A stretch of DNA of 64,000 nucleotides, taken from the NCBI GenBank assembly GCA_950022655.1, contig OX465589.1, positions 25,225,626 to 25,289,625 on the forward strand, read 5' to 3'. Positions within the stretch are counted from its first letter, which is position 1. Every line of letters starts with the position of its first letter. The notes beneath the pieces were generated by a model that was given only the letters and a program-made list of their open reading frames with translations, did not search any database and was not told where the DNA came from. A program made the translations under genes and the position numbers. The DNA is from Alentia gelatinosa (lineage: Eukaryota; Annelida; Polychaeta; Phyllodocida; Polynoidae). This document shows positions 38,856 to 52,100 of this stretch, one piece after another.

Positions 38856-41800
38856 CTACGCTCTCTTTATTGATCAAAAATCTTAAATTTTTCTTAAACA
38901 TGTGAACACTCCAACATAGCATAATGGTGTATCCCTTAGGCAACATGTGTACTCTCCATCGTCGCACAATTTCTGAAAAAATAAGGACGAATCAGCATTT
39001 TATGAATTTAGTAGAGAATATCCCTGAAAGTTTCTTGTACTGTAAATCATACACATTCATTAGTGAGTGGAATCCTAAACCTGAGCATGATCTCTTTATT
39101 TCCTTTGAAAGCCTAAGTTCCCATATTGCTATTCAACCTTAAGATGACCTAATCAGCCTATACATTTTTAAAATTCTAGTCAATCGGTATTCGACATAAT
39201 AGATGTCAGTAGAATGGAGTACTTAATAATCATATCTAAAAATTTCTTGTTAAATTGGATAAAACCCCGGAATCGGAGAAGAATATAATGTGTTTATAGG
39301 TGGGAGACGGGTACACTGCGGTATATGAAGACTGGTTCAGTGTATGTTCAGTGCAATAGTGTTCTGATCTGATGGTTGTGGGTAGAGTTTGTAGTGAAGG
39401 GTGTGTGTTGTGTTTACAGGTTGCAGACTGGTACACAGAGGTAGGCGACACCTACCTTAAAGAGACGAGCCTCGGAGAATCTCTGCCTGCCGCTCAATCT
39501 ATTCAGGAGCATCACAACCATTTCGAGCTGCAGGCTAGGGTAAGTTCCACTCTTCACATTCAATATTTGCACGGACTTGCAATGTATGACGGGTTTATAG
39601 GAGATCCATGAGATGTCCAGTGCTGCGCCTAGTATGAGTTAGTGTAAGGTGTGGGTGGGATGTACAAGGTATTGTTATAGTCAGTGTATTACATGTGTGT
39701 TCTGACGGGTTTACAGGATATCGAGGAGACAGTGCTGCGCCTTGTGTGAGTTAGTGTAAGGTGTGGGTGGGATGTACGAGGTATTGTTTTAGTCAGTGTA
39801 TTACATGTGTGTTCTGACGGGTTTACAGGATATCCAGGAGACAGTGCTGCGCCTGGTGTGAGTTAGTGTAAGGTGTGGGTGGGATGTACAAGGTATTGTT
39901 ATAGTCAGTGTAATACATGTGTGTTCTGACGGGTTTACAGGATATCGAGGAGACAGTGCTGTGCCTGGTGTGAGTTAGTGTAAGGTGTGGGTGGGATGTA
40001 CAAGGTATTGTTATAGTCAGTGTAATACATGTGTGTTCTGACTGGTTTACAGGATATCCAGGAGACAGTGCTGTGCCTGGTGTGAGTTAGTGTAAGGTGT
40101 GGGTGGGATGTACAAGGTATTGTTATAGTCAGTGTAATACATGTGTGTTCTGACGGGTTTACAGGATATCCAGGAGACAGTGCTGCGCCTGGTGTGAGTT
40201 AGTGTAAGGTGTGGGTGGGATGTACAAGGTATTGTTATAGTCAGTGTATTACATGTGTGTTCTGACGGGTTTACAGGATATCCAGGAGACAGTGCTGCGC
40301 CTGGTGTGAGTTAGTGTAAGGTGTGGGTGGGATGTACGAGGTATTGAGTTAGTCAGTGTATTACATGTGTGTTCTGACAGGTTTACAGGATATCCAGGAG
40401 ATGTCCAGTGCTGCGCCTAGTGTGAGTTAGTGTAAGGTGTGGGTGGGATGTACGAGGTATTGATTTAGTCAGTGTATTACATGTGTGTTCTCACCGGTTT
40501 ACAGGATATCCACGAGACAGTGCTGCGCCTGGTGCGCACGGCCGACCAGCTGGTTCACAGCGCCGCCTACGACGCGGAGGGCGTGAAACAGCGTCTGGCC
40601 AAAATTGACAATCAGACGGAGCGCTTCATGGTTCGTCTCGATGACCGACGCAAAAACCTGGCACTTGCCATTTCCTTTTACTCACAAGCACTAACGGTAA
40701 GTACTCTCATTCGCCCGTTAGTTATGTTTACAAGGGTGAAATTAATTCAATATATCCAATTTTCCAAGTGGGAAAAAAAAGATTGAAAACATATAAGTAC
40801 ACTGTCGGGATTTAGATACCTATTTTATAAGTTGAATAACTAAATGTATCAAGGTACATTATGAATATGACCATTAAAGGTGTGCGGCATTTAGATACAG
40901 ACAATTACTGGGGAAAATTCTGAAATACACCTGTATTCGACTACTTTCTATACCTAGATTTCCATTTGCTTCATTTGTATATACATGTACTTCTACAGCA
41001 CTTCCTGTGTATTATCATATACAGGTATGTGCAACTTCTTTATGCTTCTCTTGTCTTTTACACACAGGCTCTAAGTAAACTCGATGATATCGAGGTACAA
41101 CTATCGAGCACAGATTTACCTCGTAACAGTTCCGCTCTTGCCAAGCGCCACGCTTACCTGTCCAATATGATCGCGGAGTCTACTGCCCCGGCTCTCCGTG
41201 AGGGTCGTATCTTGTTAGAGAGGGTCAACAAGGACGATCCTGGCGCAGCAGGGGTCAGTAGCAAGGTACGTCTGAGGGGCACTCCTTCTCTTCACGTCAG
41301 GATTCATACAAAGAAAAAGATAAAAAGGAGTCATACCCAGTGTTGGGATATGTATAATTGGGCGATGGAAAGCATTTTAACTATAAACAAGCGGTTTGAA
41401 TATTTTTGAATTGAGCAGAAAAGTAATTACAAAAGTGTTATATATTCTTGTGATATATGTTTTAAGCAATTTGCATATGATGTTTTTTTTTTCAAGTTGA
41501 AAATGCCCAAACGTATTTATATTCTATAATTGTTATAAAATATCGAAGACTTACGAATAAAAGGCATCTCGCAATGTCATCAGAAATGATATTTCTTATA
41601 TGAACTTGCATTTTGAAGTATCGTCTATGTACACTTGTGCTAATGTCCTCCATTGGCATGTACACATTTATCTTCCATTTCATCCTCTACAAATTGTTAT
41701 ATCTTAACTTGTATAACCTCGGCATGACTTTCACGTGACCTTGGCCTGACTTACAGGTAACGGAGCTACAAGAGCGTGTAGACAAACTGGAGAACATGTG

Positions 41801-44800
41801 TAAAGCTCGGTACGAGGCTGGGGAACGAAGCTTCGCCTATAACCAGCTAGAAGAGATGTATTGTAATGTGAGTAATTTACTGCTTCTCTCTATGACTATC
41901 TATAAGACTTTGACGTTATTGTCACTAACTTACTAGTCCTATAAGTAACAACAGCCTGAGGAGATAATGTAAATGATCAAATTGAATTGAACATTGAAGA
42001 TTATGACTATTTCATTATATCACAAGTTCTAAATCATTTTGAATCTGTAAAAAAGACAGAAGAATTATCATAACACCACCTGTGGTAAATAGTTTCTGAA
42101 TTGATTTCATTGTGAACGTAATGTGGATATGAGTATTTTTCAGAAGCTTGATGTGGATATGAGTATTTTTCAGAACCTTGTTTTTGAGCCACTTCTGATT
42201 TAACACGGGATGTTGTTTATGTCCGTGCAGCTAAACACCTGGCTGGGACGCATAGGCCAAGCCACCCTCAGTCAGCACCGAGACATGGGAGCTGAGCACA
42301 GCGCCGCTTGTGATTTCCTAGAGATCCACCAGCGGCTGCTGTCCGACATCAGGGTAAGACCACCTGCTCTCCGCCCAGTTCAGCATCGGCTTTTCTGTAT
42401 CAATATTACACATGTAGATTTGAGGAAGAAATTGCAGTTTTCTTTTCTAAAAGATTTGTGGTCCATTCGCACTGATCACTTTAGTTTATTTTGTCAGTTT
42501 GTCCATGCTTATGAGCTTAGGACTTCCGTAAGGACTTTCCATCTTACCTAACATTCTACATATTTCCGCGGATATACAATCCTATTATGCTTATGATGAT
42601 TTGTTTTATACGCGAATATACAGACTAGTCCCCATGTGCAGTATCTGTCCGTCTGGCTCCATTGTCCATTGTCACTTCATGTCTCCTCAGAGCTGAACTA
42701 ATTTACATGAATTGCTGGTGTGTTTGCAGTCGAAGCGAGGTGATATGGAGGCCTTGGGTAAGGCCGCCGACGACCTGGTGAAGTCAGGGGACCAGGAAGC
42801 GGAGGAGGCCAAGACTAAGGTCGCATCTCTGCAGCAGCAATGGAAGGCACTGTCCGCTGCAGTAGAGAGTCGTATCAGACTCGCTCACTCCTATGTCTCT
42901 TTTCATAAAAAAGCACAAAAGGTGAGTGGTCGAATCACGTGTCTGAAGCCCCTCGTCCAATATAACTATTGTAGGGCTCATTAAATCACCTACGTAGTTC
43001 ATGTTTGAGACATTGCGTGAAATATCGAATGTAAGCCAAGTTTAATGGCTGGTGAATTCAACAGTAAGAGGCATGCATAATGCCTTGTGTCTTGTTAACA
43101 ATATAGACCTGATTTAATACTCCTTGTCAAAAAAACAGCATAGTTCCTCTGAGCTATTTGAATTTGTATCAATTCCAGTTGAATCATTCCTAATATCGTC
43201 AAGATTTTAACTAACTCAAAATTATTTCTATAATTTCTTTTAACTTTGACACTCAATATTTTTTCGTGGAGGTTGGTATTCAATTGGATGAATGTTGGCC
43301 TGCCAATAGATACCAGGCAGGGCGCGTTCTTTGACCTTATCCTCGCTATACAACTTCATTATGATGTGGTTGTTAATATTACCGAAGATGTCATTGCCGA
43401 GTCAAGTGTTAAAATGGACCTTTTTCTGCCCGCAGCTTGCCATTAAGATGGACGCGTTGGAACAGTATCTTAAGATTGAGAAGCTGGACCCTGCTGAGGT
43501 CAGCGACACGTCCGTCTCACATAAGGAGGAGAAGTATGGCTCTATGAACCAGATGTTCACTGACGTCGAGGGCCAAGGAAAAGTATTCATCAAGGAAGCT
43601 ACCGCAGTAAGTCAGCCTCAAATCTGTACGACTGAACATTTTTTAATGGGGATACGTAGTAAAACTTCAGACTACAGCTTCAACGTTCTTCTATTGGGTA
43701 TTTGAGTCTTTTTGTGCCGTGGGATCTATTTCTTTCAGATACAATCTTAGATGCTATGGGGACGTTTTTTCGTCATTGTTTTATCTGATTCAGGGATATA
43801 ACTTCTCAGGGTTTTTTTAAATCTGAGAATAGAAACGCAAGATTTTTATTTTTACTGAACAAAATAAACCGGGTCCGAAACTATTAATTGTAATAACTGC
43901 TCTGCCTCGAAAATCATATATATTCCGGTGGTCATTTGGAGGGACTTGAAGCTCTCTTGTCTAGTGTAAGTGACTGACCGTGCCTTCAAGAGACCTGTGA
44001 CTGCTGGTTATGTCACTCTCTGATTTCAGTAACTATCTCAAAAAAGATAAGACTATACTGGCTTACTACCATTCTCTATATTTCGGCTTATTTTTTCTGG
44101 GCAAGATGTATGACGTACACACATTTTATGGCCTTTTTTTTTTTTTTTTTTTTTTTTTACTGAATAAACGGTTCTTACCGAGGTAAGATCTTCCACCGCT
44201 ATGGTAACACTCCTTGTTTGCTGCCCTTTTTTGTATTTCTACGTGTTTGTTCATCATACGAAGCAAGATATATAACCTCCCATACCCTTTGGCTTGCCAC
44301 GTTTCTCCCTACGTCTACTTGTTGTGCTGACCCGCTGCCCGTGTTGTAGGTAAGTGGAGAGGATCTCGACACGCGCCGCGCCGTCACCGTCGTGGAGACG
44401 ATCATCAGTCACTTCTCAGAGCGCAAGTACGTCATCACCGAGTACTACGAGCACTGGAAGGTGCACATCGTCACCGGCAAGGAGTTCAAGGTGCAGTGGC
44501 ACCAGTTCATCCAGGACGCTCGCAAGGTGAGGCTCGCCCGCCCGCACTGGACGTCATCGTGTGACGTCAGCAGGACCAACTTTTCTAATTCTACATCCGT
44601 TTGAATGCAGATCATGATGTACAAAAATAAAATCTAGATCAGAATGACATGCTATTAACCATTTAACTGCAGCATGATGCCTCCAGGCATTCCCCTGGCT
44701 ACTGCAGCATGATGCCTCCAGGCATTATAGAGGCATCATTGATACTTATATACAAAATTCAATAAACAATAAGATAATTGTTTGAATTAAAAGAAATTTT

Positions 44801-46131
44801 GACATAGTAAAAACGCCATATTGACCTTTGATTTGGTATAAAAAAATATCATCAGCTACCAAGGTAAATTACTCAAATCACATGACACATCATGTGACAT
44901 TTCTATTTTCTAAAGAAAAAGGTGCCTGCTGTAGCAGGGTCATTTATGCAGACAATGCCTGCTGTGTGATGCTAAGTAGGGGAACTGGGTGCTGCAGGGA
45001 AAGGGTTAATAGTGAAAATTATACCAGAAGACATTCATATATATACGTCTATGGCTGCTTAATATTCATGTTTTTGTTATAAAGATGTGGTACCAGATAT
45101 TTAACTTCTTAAGGATCTATTAAGATGATTTGAGTTACTGTTCAGTACAAAGTTATGTAATTAATTCAGATCTTTTCAGTTTTTTTATATCTCCGTTTGA
45201 TATAACACGAATATCGAGAATTTAAGAAAACTGGAAATTGCGTTGCTTTTAACAATACCAGAACTGATATTGAATCTCTTTGTATTTTATGGTATGTTAG
45301 CAGAATTGAATCATTACAGCTATACAGATATGCCGAACCTTTTTATTTGAATGGCAGATTTGTTCTTTTGAATTGTTTCTATCAGCGGTTTGCTCGTAAT
45401 ATCTGGGAAAAAGTCCTTCTCCTAATCAGGTTAATATTGCTGATGGATTCCCACCATCAGGCCACTCCAGACTAACTGCCTGGAAACCCTTCAGAAGAAC
45501 AAGTCACCAATCAGAACATAGTCAAACGTACAGATTTCAAACTGGCCAATCAAAGCGTTTGTTTTATGTGTTTTGAGTGACGCTGGCCAATCAAAGCGCT
45601 TTTCTTATTTTCGCAGACTATTGATTGGGTGCAGAAAATTGAGACGGACTTTTTCCCTGCTATTGCGGGTGAATTGGGCACCTCAACAGAAAGCGTAAAG
45701 AAGTATCAGAAGCGATTGGAAGAATTTTCTCCTACTGTGAAGGTACAATGACTTGTTTTAAACTGCCCGCGCTCTGCCAAGGTCGTCTGAAGGTCAACGC
45801 TAACTTCTCCACCTCTCTGCTGCTCGGTTCTTAGATTTACTCCTTTATCAGAAGTTCTTGATAAAGATTCATGAAAATGTATACAAAACATAGCAATGTG
45901 TTTCACCATACCGACTTTCGGCAATTTTGTTTACACAAAGTCCTTTTCACAATTAAAATTTAACAAAAGACAACTTCCTTATTTTAACAACGAAGGAACC
46001 TTATCCCCTTTTCAAAATTTATCAAACAGAATTTGGAATTCTTGGCACCGCCATTGGATCACACCAATCTAATTGATAGAAACCGAATAAATTTATTTTT
46101 TTATTTTCTCCCATCATCAACCCTTTCAACC

Positions 46132-46162
<31 letters not shown>

Positions 46163-49100
46163 ACTACACTCCCCCAATGCAAAACATGCCTCGAAATTCT
46201 CCTCGCGGAGATATAAATCTGAATATTACCTCGGCGTAGATATTGTTATCCAAGACACAAACCAAAATCCAATTTTCCCAAGATTTAAAATTGAAAACAT
46301 TAATATTAAGTATAACAGATTAGTGACAGTGGATAACGGGCGTGCAGTGAGTGTGGGGCTGGCGCCGGTCTCAGACCCGGCGGTGAGAGCGCGGTCAGTC
46401 CGTGTAGCGCGTAGCAGTGTGGTGACGCCGTGACTGGGTGTGTTTCTAGACCATCGACTGGGTGCGAGATGTGGAGAAGGGGCTCTTCGTGCCTCATATT
46501 GCCGGCAACCTCGGTAAAAGTCTCCAGGAAACCAAAAAGATGCAGAAAAAAATGGATGACTTTGGCCCCACCGCCAAGGTATAGACTGGAACCAGTATAG
46601 AATTGGTGTTATCAATATATTATGTACATAATGTATGTAGAGTATGAGTGCGTGTTTGTGTGAGAGAGAGAGAACCCGTACGGCTGACTTTTATTTAAGG
46701 CCAAGCGATAAAATGTTACTTTTAAAATAAGTATATCTTTTCATAATTTTTCCTATGCATTTCGAAAATCTTTTCAGTCGATGATAGCGACATATATATC
46801 AATACGATAAAGCTTCTTTTTATTATGCTTAATTAATATAACTGATTTTGTATAGCTTTAAGACGATCAGATATTTGTCACTATTGGTTTCATAGCATAC
46901 TACCTAACAATCAATAAGCAAATTAATAAAGTATGTAATACTCACATGGAAACATACCTTTAGGTTTCATTTGAGAACACACGAATATCACCCAAAAAAG
47001 ATAAGTAGCACATTTATGTTGCAATTTGTGAGAAATGCTTGTGTAGTCACGTGACTAATGTTTTTGTGACGTCACGAGCAGAAGGCGCAGGCGCAGATCG
47101 AGGAGCACCTGAAGACGGCCGAGATGCTGTCCCTGAAGGGTGACACCAGAGGGCAGAAGGATCAGATTGTAAATGAACTGCTTAAAGTGCACACTCGCTT
47201 CCAAGCTAGAATTACAGAATACCAAGTATTACTCAACATGACAGTCAAATTCTACAAGAATCTTAACCAGGTCAGTACTGATGATATTCTGTAAGTCAAG
47301 ATAAATATTGTAGCTATGAATCACTGATTTGAAAGTTTCAAGAAGGCTTGTTATGATTAACATAACAGCTTAGTTCAGCATTCTTAACAAGTTATATATA
47401 TGATTTTTTATTTATGTATATGAATTCATTTAGATGCACATTCATTTTATTTTTTCAGTTAGAATAAGAAGTTGAATAGAAAATTTTGATGTGTGTATAA
47501 ACCACAAGCAGATGTTTATGATGATTTCAATCTTAAATGAAATAATTTTAGAAATTCTTCTAACTATTTCCAAACTTGTATATGTAAAACTTCCTATCTA
47601 GGTTTTTTGAATATCATTGTATACCTCGCCTGTTTCATCATGATTCTAGCATTAGCTACTTCCGTTCCAGTTGGACAAACTTATTGAAACCACAGAAAAG
47701 GAATTCTCACAAGCAGAGCTCCCCAGGGAGATCACAAAGGCAGAGATAATTCTGCGTGAACATGAAGCTAACCGAGACAAAGTCAAAGAACTCATCAACT
47801 TCTCCGCTGAGGAGGGTGAACAGATTGTGGTCCGCGTCAGACAACAGGTAAGGTGTACTCGCACTCACAGCTTTGTCATTGTGCATACCAAATATACACA
47901 AAAATGTATGTACATACATCTATCATCAAGGTAGTTGTTTTTTTTAGGGATGAAATGGACTAGCGCCTTTGGAAAAACAATCCTGCAAATTTTAAGTTTA
48001 AACCATTTGCATATTGTATTGTCCCTTTAGATTTAGGCTCTCAAACTTGAAGTGCCGGGGACTCGTACAATAGTGACATAGACATGTGATTCTTTGTAAA
48101 ACATTGAATGTATGTAGTGGGTATACTCGACAACTGCTCTATAGAGATGAAATCGATTTGGTCAAATATTATCTATCCAAAAATGTTCGTTTGTACCAAA
48201 GTTGAATATTTCCATTCAGTTTCCCACTGAGGCACTAAATACACTTCAACTGACGTACAGAGTGGTAGGAGAGTGGTTGGTGATATTCTCGCTGTGTTGT
48301 TTGCAGGACTCTGAGGCGATCGCTAAAGACGAGGTACAGAAGGTGCTGCAGCTCACTGAGGAGCGGCGCCGGGCCTGGGACCATGCCTGGGACGACCAGC
48401 ACAAGAAACTCGAGCAGAACCTGCAGGTCTGCCAGTTCTACTTCGACCTCAAACAGGTGAGAGCCTCCGCCGGGCACCAAGGGCGGTTTGCGTGGACTAA
48501 AGCAGACAAGATAACTGTGGACTTATCCCTAGGGTGGCAGGATAGGTCAGTCAGTACCTTGCTTGCTTGTCAAAGTATGGAATCTCAACCATGCCGCTGT
48601 GTTTCTATGCTTGTCTGTCAGCATCATCTCATAGACTTCAATTTCCCCATTATATGGCCCTGGGTGTTACCATGGCGTTAAATCGCATCCACTGGGTTCC
48701 TTTTTGAATAAAGATTTGTTCCTGATGATTTTAGCAAAAATTTAAAGCAATTGATTATATATATAATCATATGATGATTTTTAAATGAGGTTATAGACTA
48801 TGGTTTCGGTAAGTAAGATAGAGAAAGAAGTTTGTGTAAATGATATCAGTTACAATGTACCTGTATACAATGTTATTATCTCGCTCCTTGGTTGGATTGG
48901 ATGACTTGGTAAGTGAAGGTGATAAAACTGACTGGTGATGCTCCACCTACTCACACACTGATACTCACACTGTGTCTGTGTACTCCGGACAGTTACACAA
49001 CGAGCTGGACGAACTGCAGAGACAACTCATGAACCGTCACGGTAACTACGGCAGCTCGCTCTCCTCCGTCAAAATGACGTCACAAGCCTTCGCCCAGTTT

Positions 49101-52100
49101 GAGAAGAACGCACAAGTTATCGAAAACAAGGTACGACTTGTCATTACGCTACAAGACAACATAATTTGTCCCACACCTAAAATGCGTTGTGTATTAAAAT
49201 ACTATCATATTGAGTTGAAGTTAGGACACCAAGTGATGGTTGGATCTGTTATAGCAATGGTACCTAATTCTGATTGAGAAGGCTACAACAGAGGATCAAC
49301 TCCAGATAGGGAAATATATTTGATGTAGAAAGACAACTATGAAAAGATTAACATAGAATAATTGTGATTGTCAAAGATACACAAACTTACGTAGTTGAAC
49401 CATAATTTGTAATATATTGTACATATTATGAACAGACAGATTGATTCTAAGTGTGACCCTATGATAATGTATAGTTGAAAGATAGACATTCTGATTTAAT
49501 CTGCTCCAGACAAGTAGTTTTGAAAATTCAATGCAAACCGAAAGGGCAACTATGTAGTATTTCCCAACATATGATAGTATAATTTCCACTATTGTTTGAT
49601 CCAATTGATGTATCCAAAAATGGGTTTAGCTCGGAATCTAAATTTGTAAGATGTGGCTAAAATGAAAATGACAACTTCCTGTCAGATCAGACTCTCTGTT
49701 TAGTTTAAAACCTATTCCCGTCATCCATGCCATCTCACATTGATTGTCACGACACTACATTGATCCGAGCTGTGTGTGCCGCGCAGGTGACGGGCTTCGT
49801 GTCGACGGCGGAGACGATGATCCGCGTGAACCACTACGACTCGCGCCGTATCCGACACGAGGTGGAGTCCGTACAGAAGAAGTGGCACGACTTTTACCGC
49901 CTCATCGGCGAGTACCGCGCCGCGCTCGACAGGTCCACCAAGTTCTTCGAGGTCATGGACAACGTGAGTGTCTACCAGTGTTTCCCATTCTATGGCACCT
50001 ACCCAGTCAAAGTTCAAGTGAATTCCGCCACATTTTTAATATACTTTCACACTAGATATGTTGAAATATAATAACAATCGTTGATCATTGTTTTCCTTCG
50101 ATACAAAAAAAACTTGTATTTTTCTTTACATATTTGATTTTGTAAAAAAAAAAAAAAAATATACTGAAGGTACTGAGTGGTACATATTCAAAGGTCTCCA
50201 ACGGGTAGTTTACAGATGTACCACGACGGGGCTCCTACAGTGACCTGACACATGTGACGTAACCCATGTTTGTATTTTTACAGTGTGAAGACTGGGTGAA
50301 GGACTCGAGCACCTTCCTGCTGCAGATCGGCCGTAAAGCCACAGAGTGTAAGACGTCGGGCGACGCCGGAGACCTCATCCAGCAGCTCGACAAGTACCGC
50401 ACAGAGGGCGCTGTCAACCAGGACGACCGCCTCGGCTTCATGGGCAAGATCGCCACTGTCCTCTATGGTGAGCTGCCTGTGTATCTGCTGTCTCTAGTCT
50501 TTGATTGTAAATGTGGCTACATTTATTTTGTGTGTGTAAATTTCTTTATTGACAGATTTGTTACAACTTTCTATTCCGTATAAACATTACAATTGTCTTT
50601 TGGTGGTCATCAATAAAGAGGCTGTGACGTCAGCTACTATATTTTAACTGGTTTTCATCGTCAGGCCTTTAACATTTAGATCTTTTTGTTTATCGAAATC
50701 ACTACTGTTACCTATAGTGGGATGTCTACCTATTCGTCCTGTTTCTACAATCTTAGCTTGCCTAATTAGAGTATGATTAGCTTTTCTTGTGTACAAGTTC
50801 GCCGCATTATTCTACCCCTGGAATCACCGAATTTTGAACCGAAATTTCTCTTTTTCAATGAAACATAATCATTCGTGGCTCCATTGCTTAGTCTAAAATC
50901 CCATTTGTTTATCTATCTCCATATTTATTCCCGCTGCATTCTGAGGAGTCTTTTGGATAGCGGTGCTCATGGTAACGAAATGTCGTCTGCTTGTCGTAAA
51001 CAGGTCCTGTGGGAGGTCCTCAGAAGATGCAGCACATGGTAGACAAGAACCAGGCCATCCTGGACTCGTTCGTCAAGGCCATTGAGGAATTGGGTATCCT
51101 GCGCGATAACCTGCTCAAAAAGGAGGTGGGTATCTATACGTACTTCTTGGCGATTTTAACAGTTTGTATCTTTTCCATACCATTCCGTTATTGGTACTTT
51201 TATTGTATACATGTACATGAACATATACCTAGATGTATATCTATATCGCATCAGCGGTAAACGGACACGCTTAGCATCGTATTGCCATTCTGTATACCTA
51301 TAGTCAATTATCTTTGTTGTATTGACAAAATAACAGAATCGATATTAAACAGATAGTTTGTTCATAGTGTAATATTTTTATTCTATCCATTGTAGCAAAT
51401 CCTGGCAGAAATGTCGTCGGTGGTTGACAAAACAGCCCCGAAACAACCTATAATCCCCCGCTTCACAGACCCGCTGAGCAACGCAGAGATCACAGAGGGA
51501 CAGAGGTAAGGTTACATCGAGATTTAATAACGTGATAATGTCGCACGTCAATAAGTCATTTATTGATTCAATGGCGAAACCTTCATCTTCCCGCCATAGC
51601 CTGTCAAAAACCCAAGTGTACCTTTCTTGGTGGTGTCTCTATGCATGACTTATAATAATATACACATATCTAATTTACTAATAGTGTTTTTAGGAAAGGA
51701 AGGGAATCCATCACAAGCCCGTTTAGTGAACTGTTTTTGTTGAATGTGTCATAATTGTGTAAAACGAATCAATATAGTGAACTACATATACTGTGTATGA
51801 ATTTCTTCAAAAGGAAGATGTCATAGAAAAAATATCTTCTTTCTTTATCTTCTTGCATAGATTCACATTTGAGTGCAAGCTGGAATGTGAAACTGCGCCC
51901 AAGATCGAGTGGTTCAAGGACGACTTGGCGTTGACGTCGTCCGACTACCAGACAGAGTACAAGGACGGCATGGCCAAGATGACCATCGAGGAGACGTTCA
52001 GCGAGGACACGGCCAAGTACACGTGCCGCGCTACCACCGAGGCCGGCTCCGCCGAGACCTCGGCCTCACTCCGCGTCAAAGGTAAGCGGATATAGATAAT

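Noticed and set aside
38740..38967. Minus-strand ORF with an Ile/Tyr repeat
   Set aside because: It is the translation of the (TA)n microsatellite.
39591..40504. CRISPR-like regular array
   Set aside because: The whole 112-bp unit is repeated, there are no unique spacers, and it lies in a eukaryotic intron in register with an exon.
46226..46615. 129-codon minus-strand ORF
   Set aside because: Antisense shadow of exon 14 and flanking intron.
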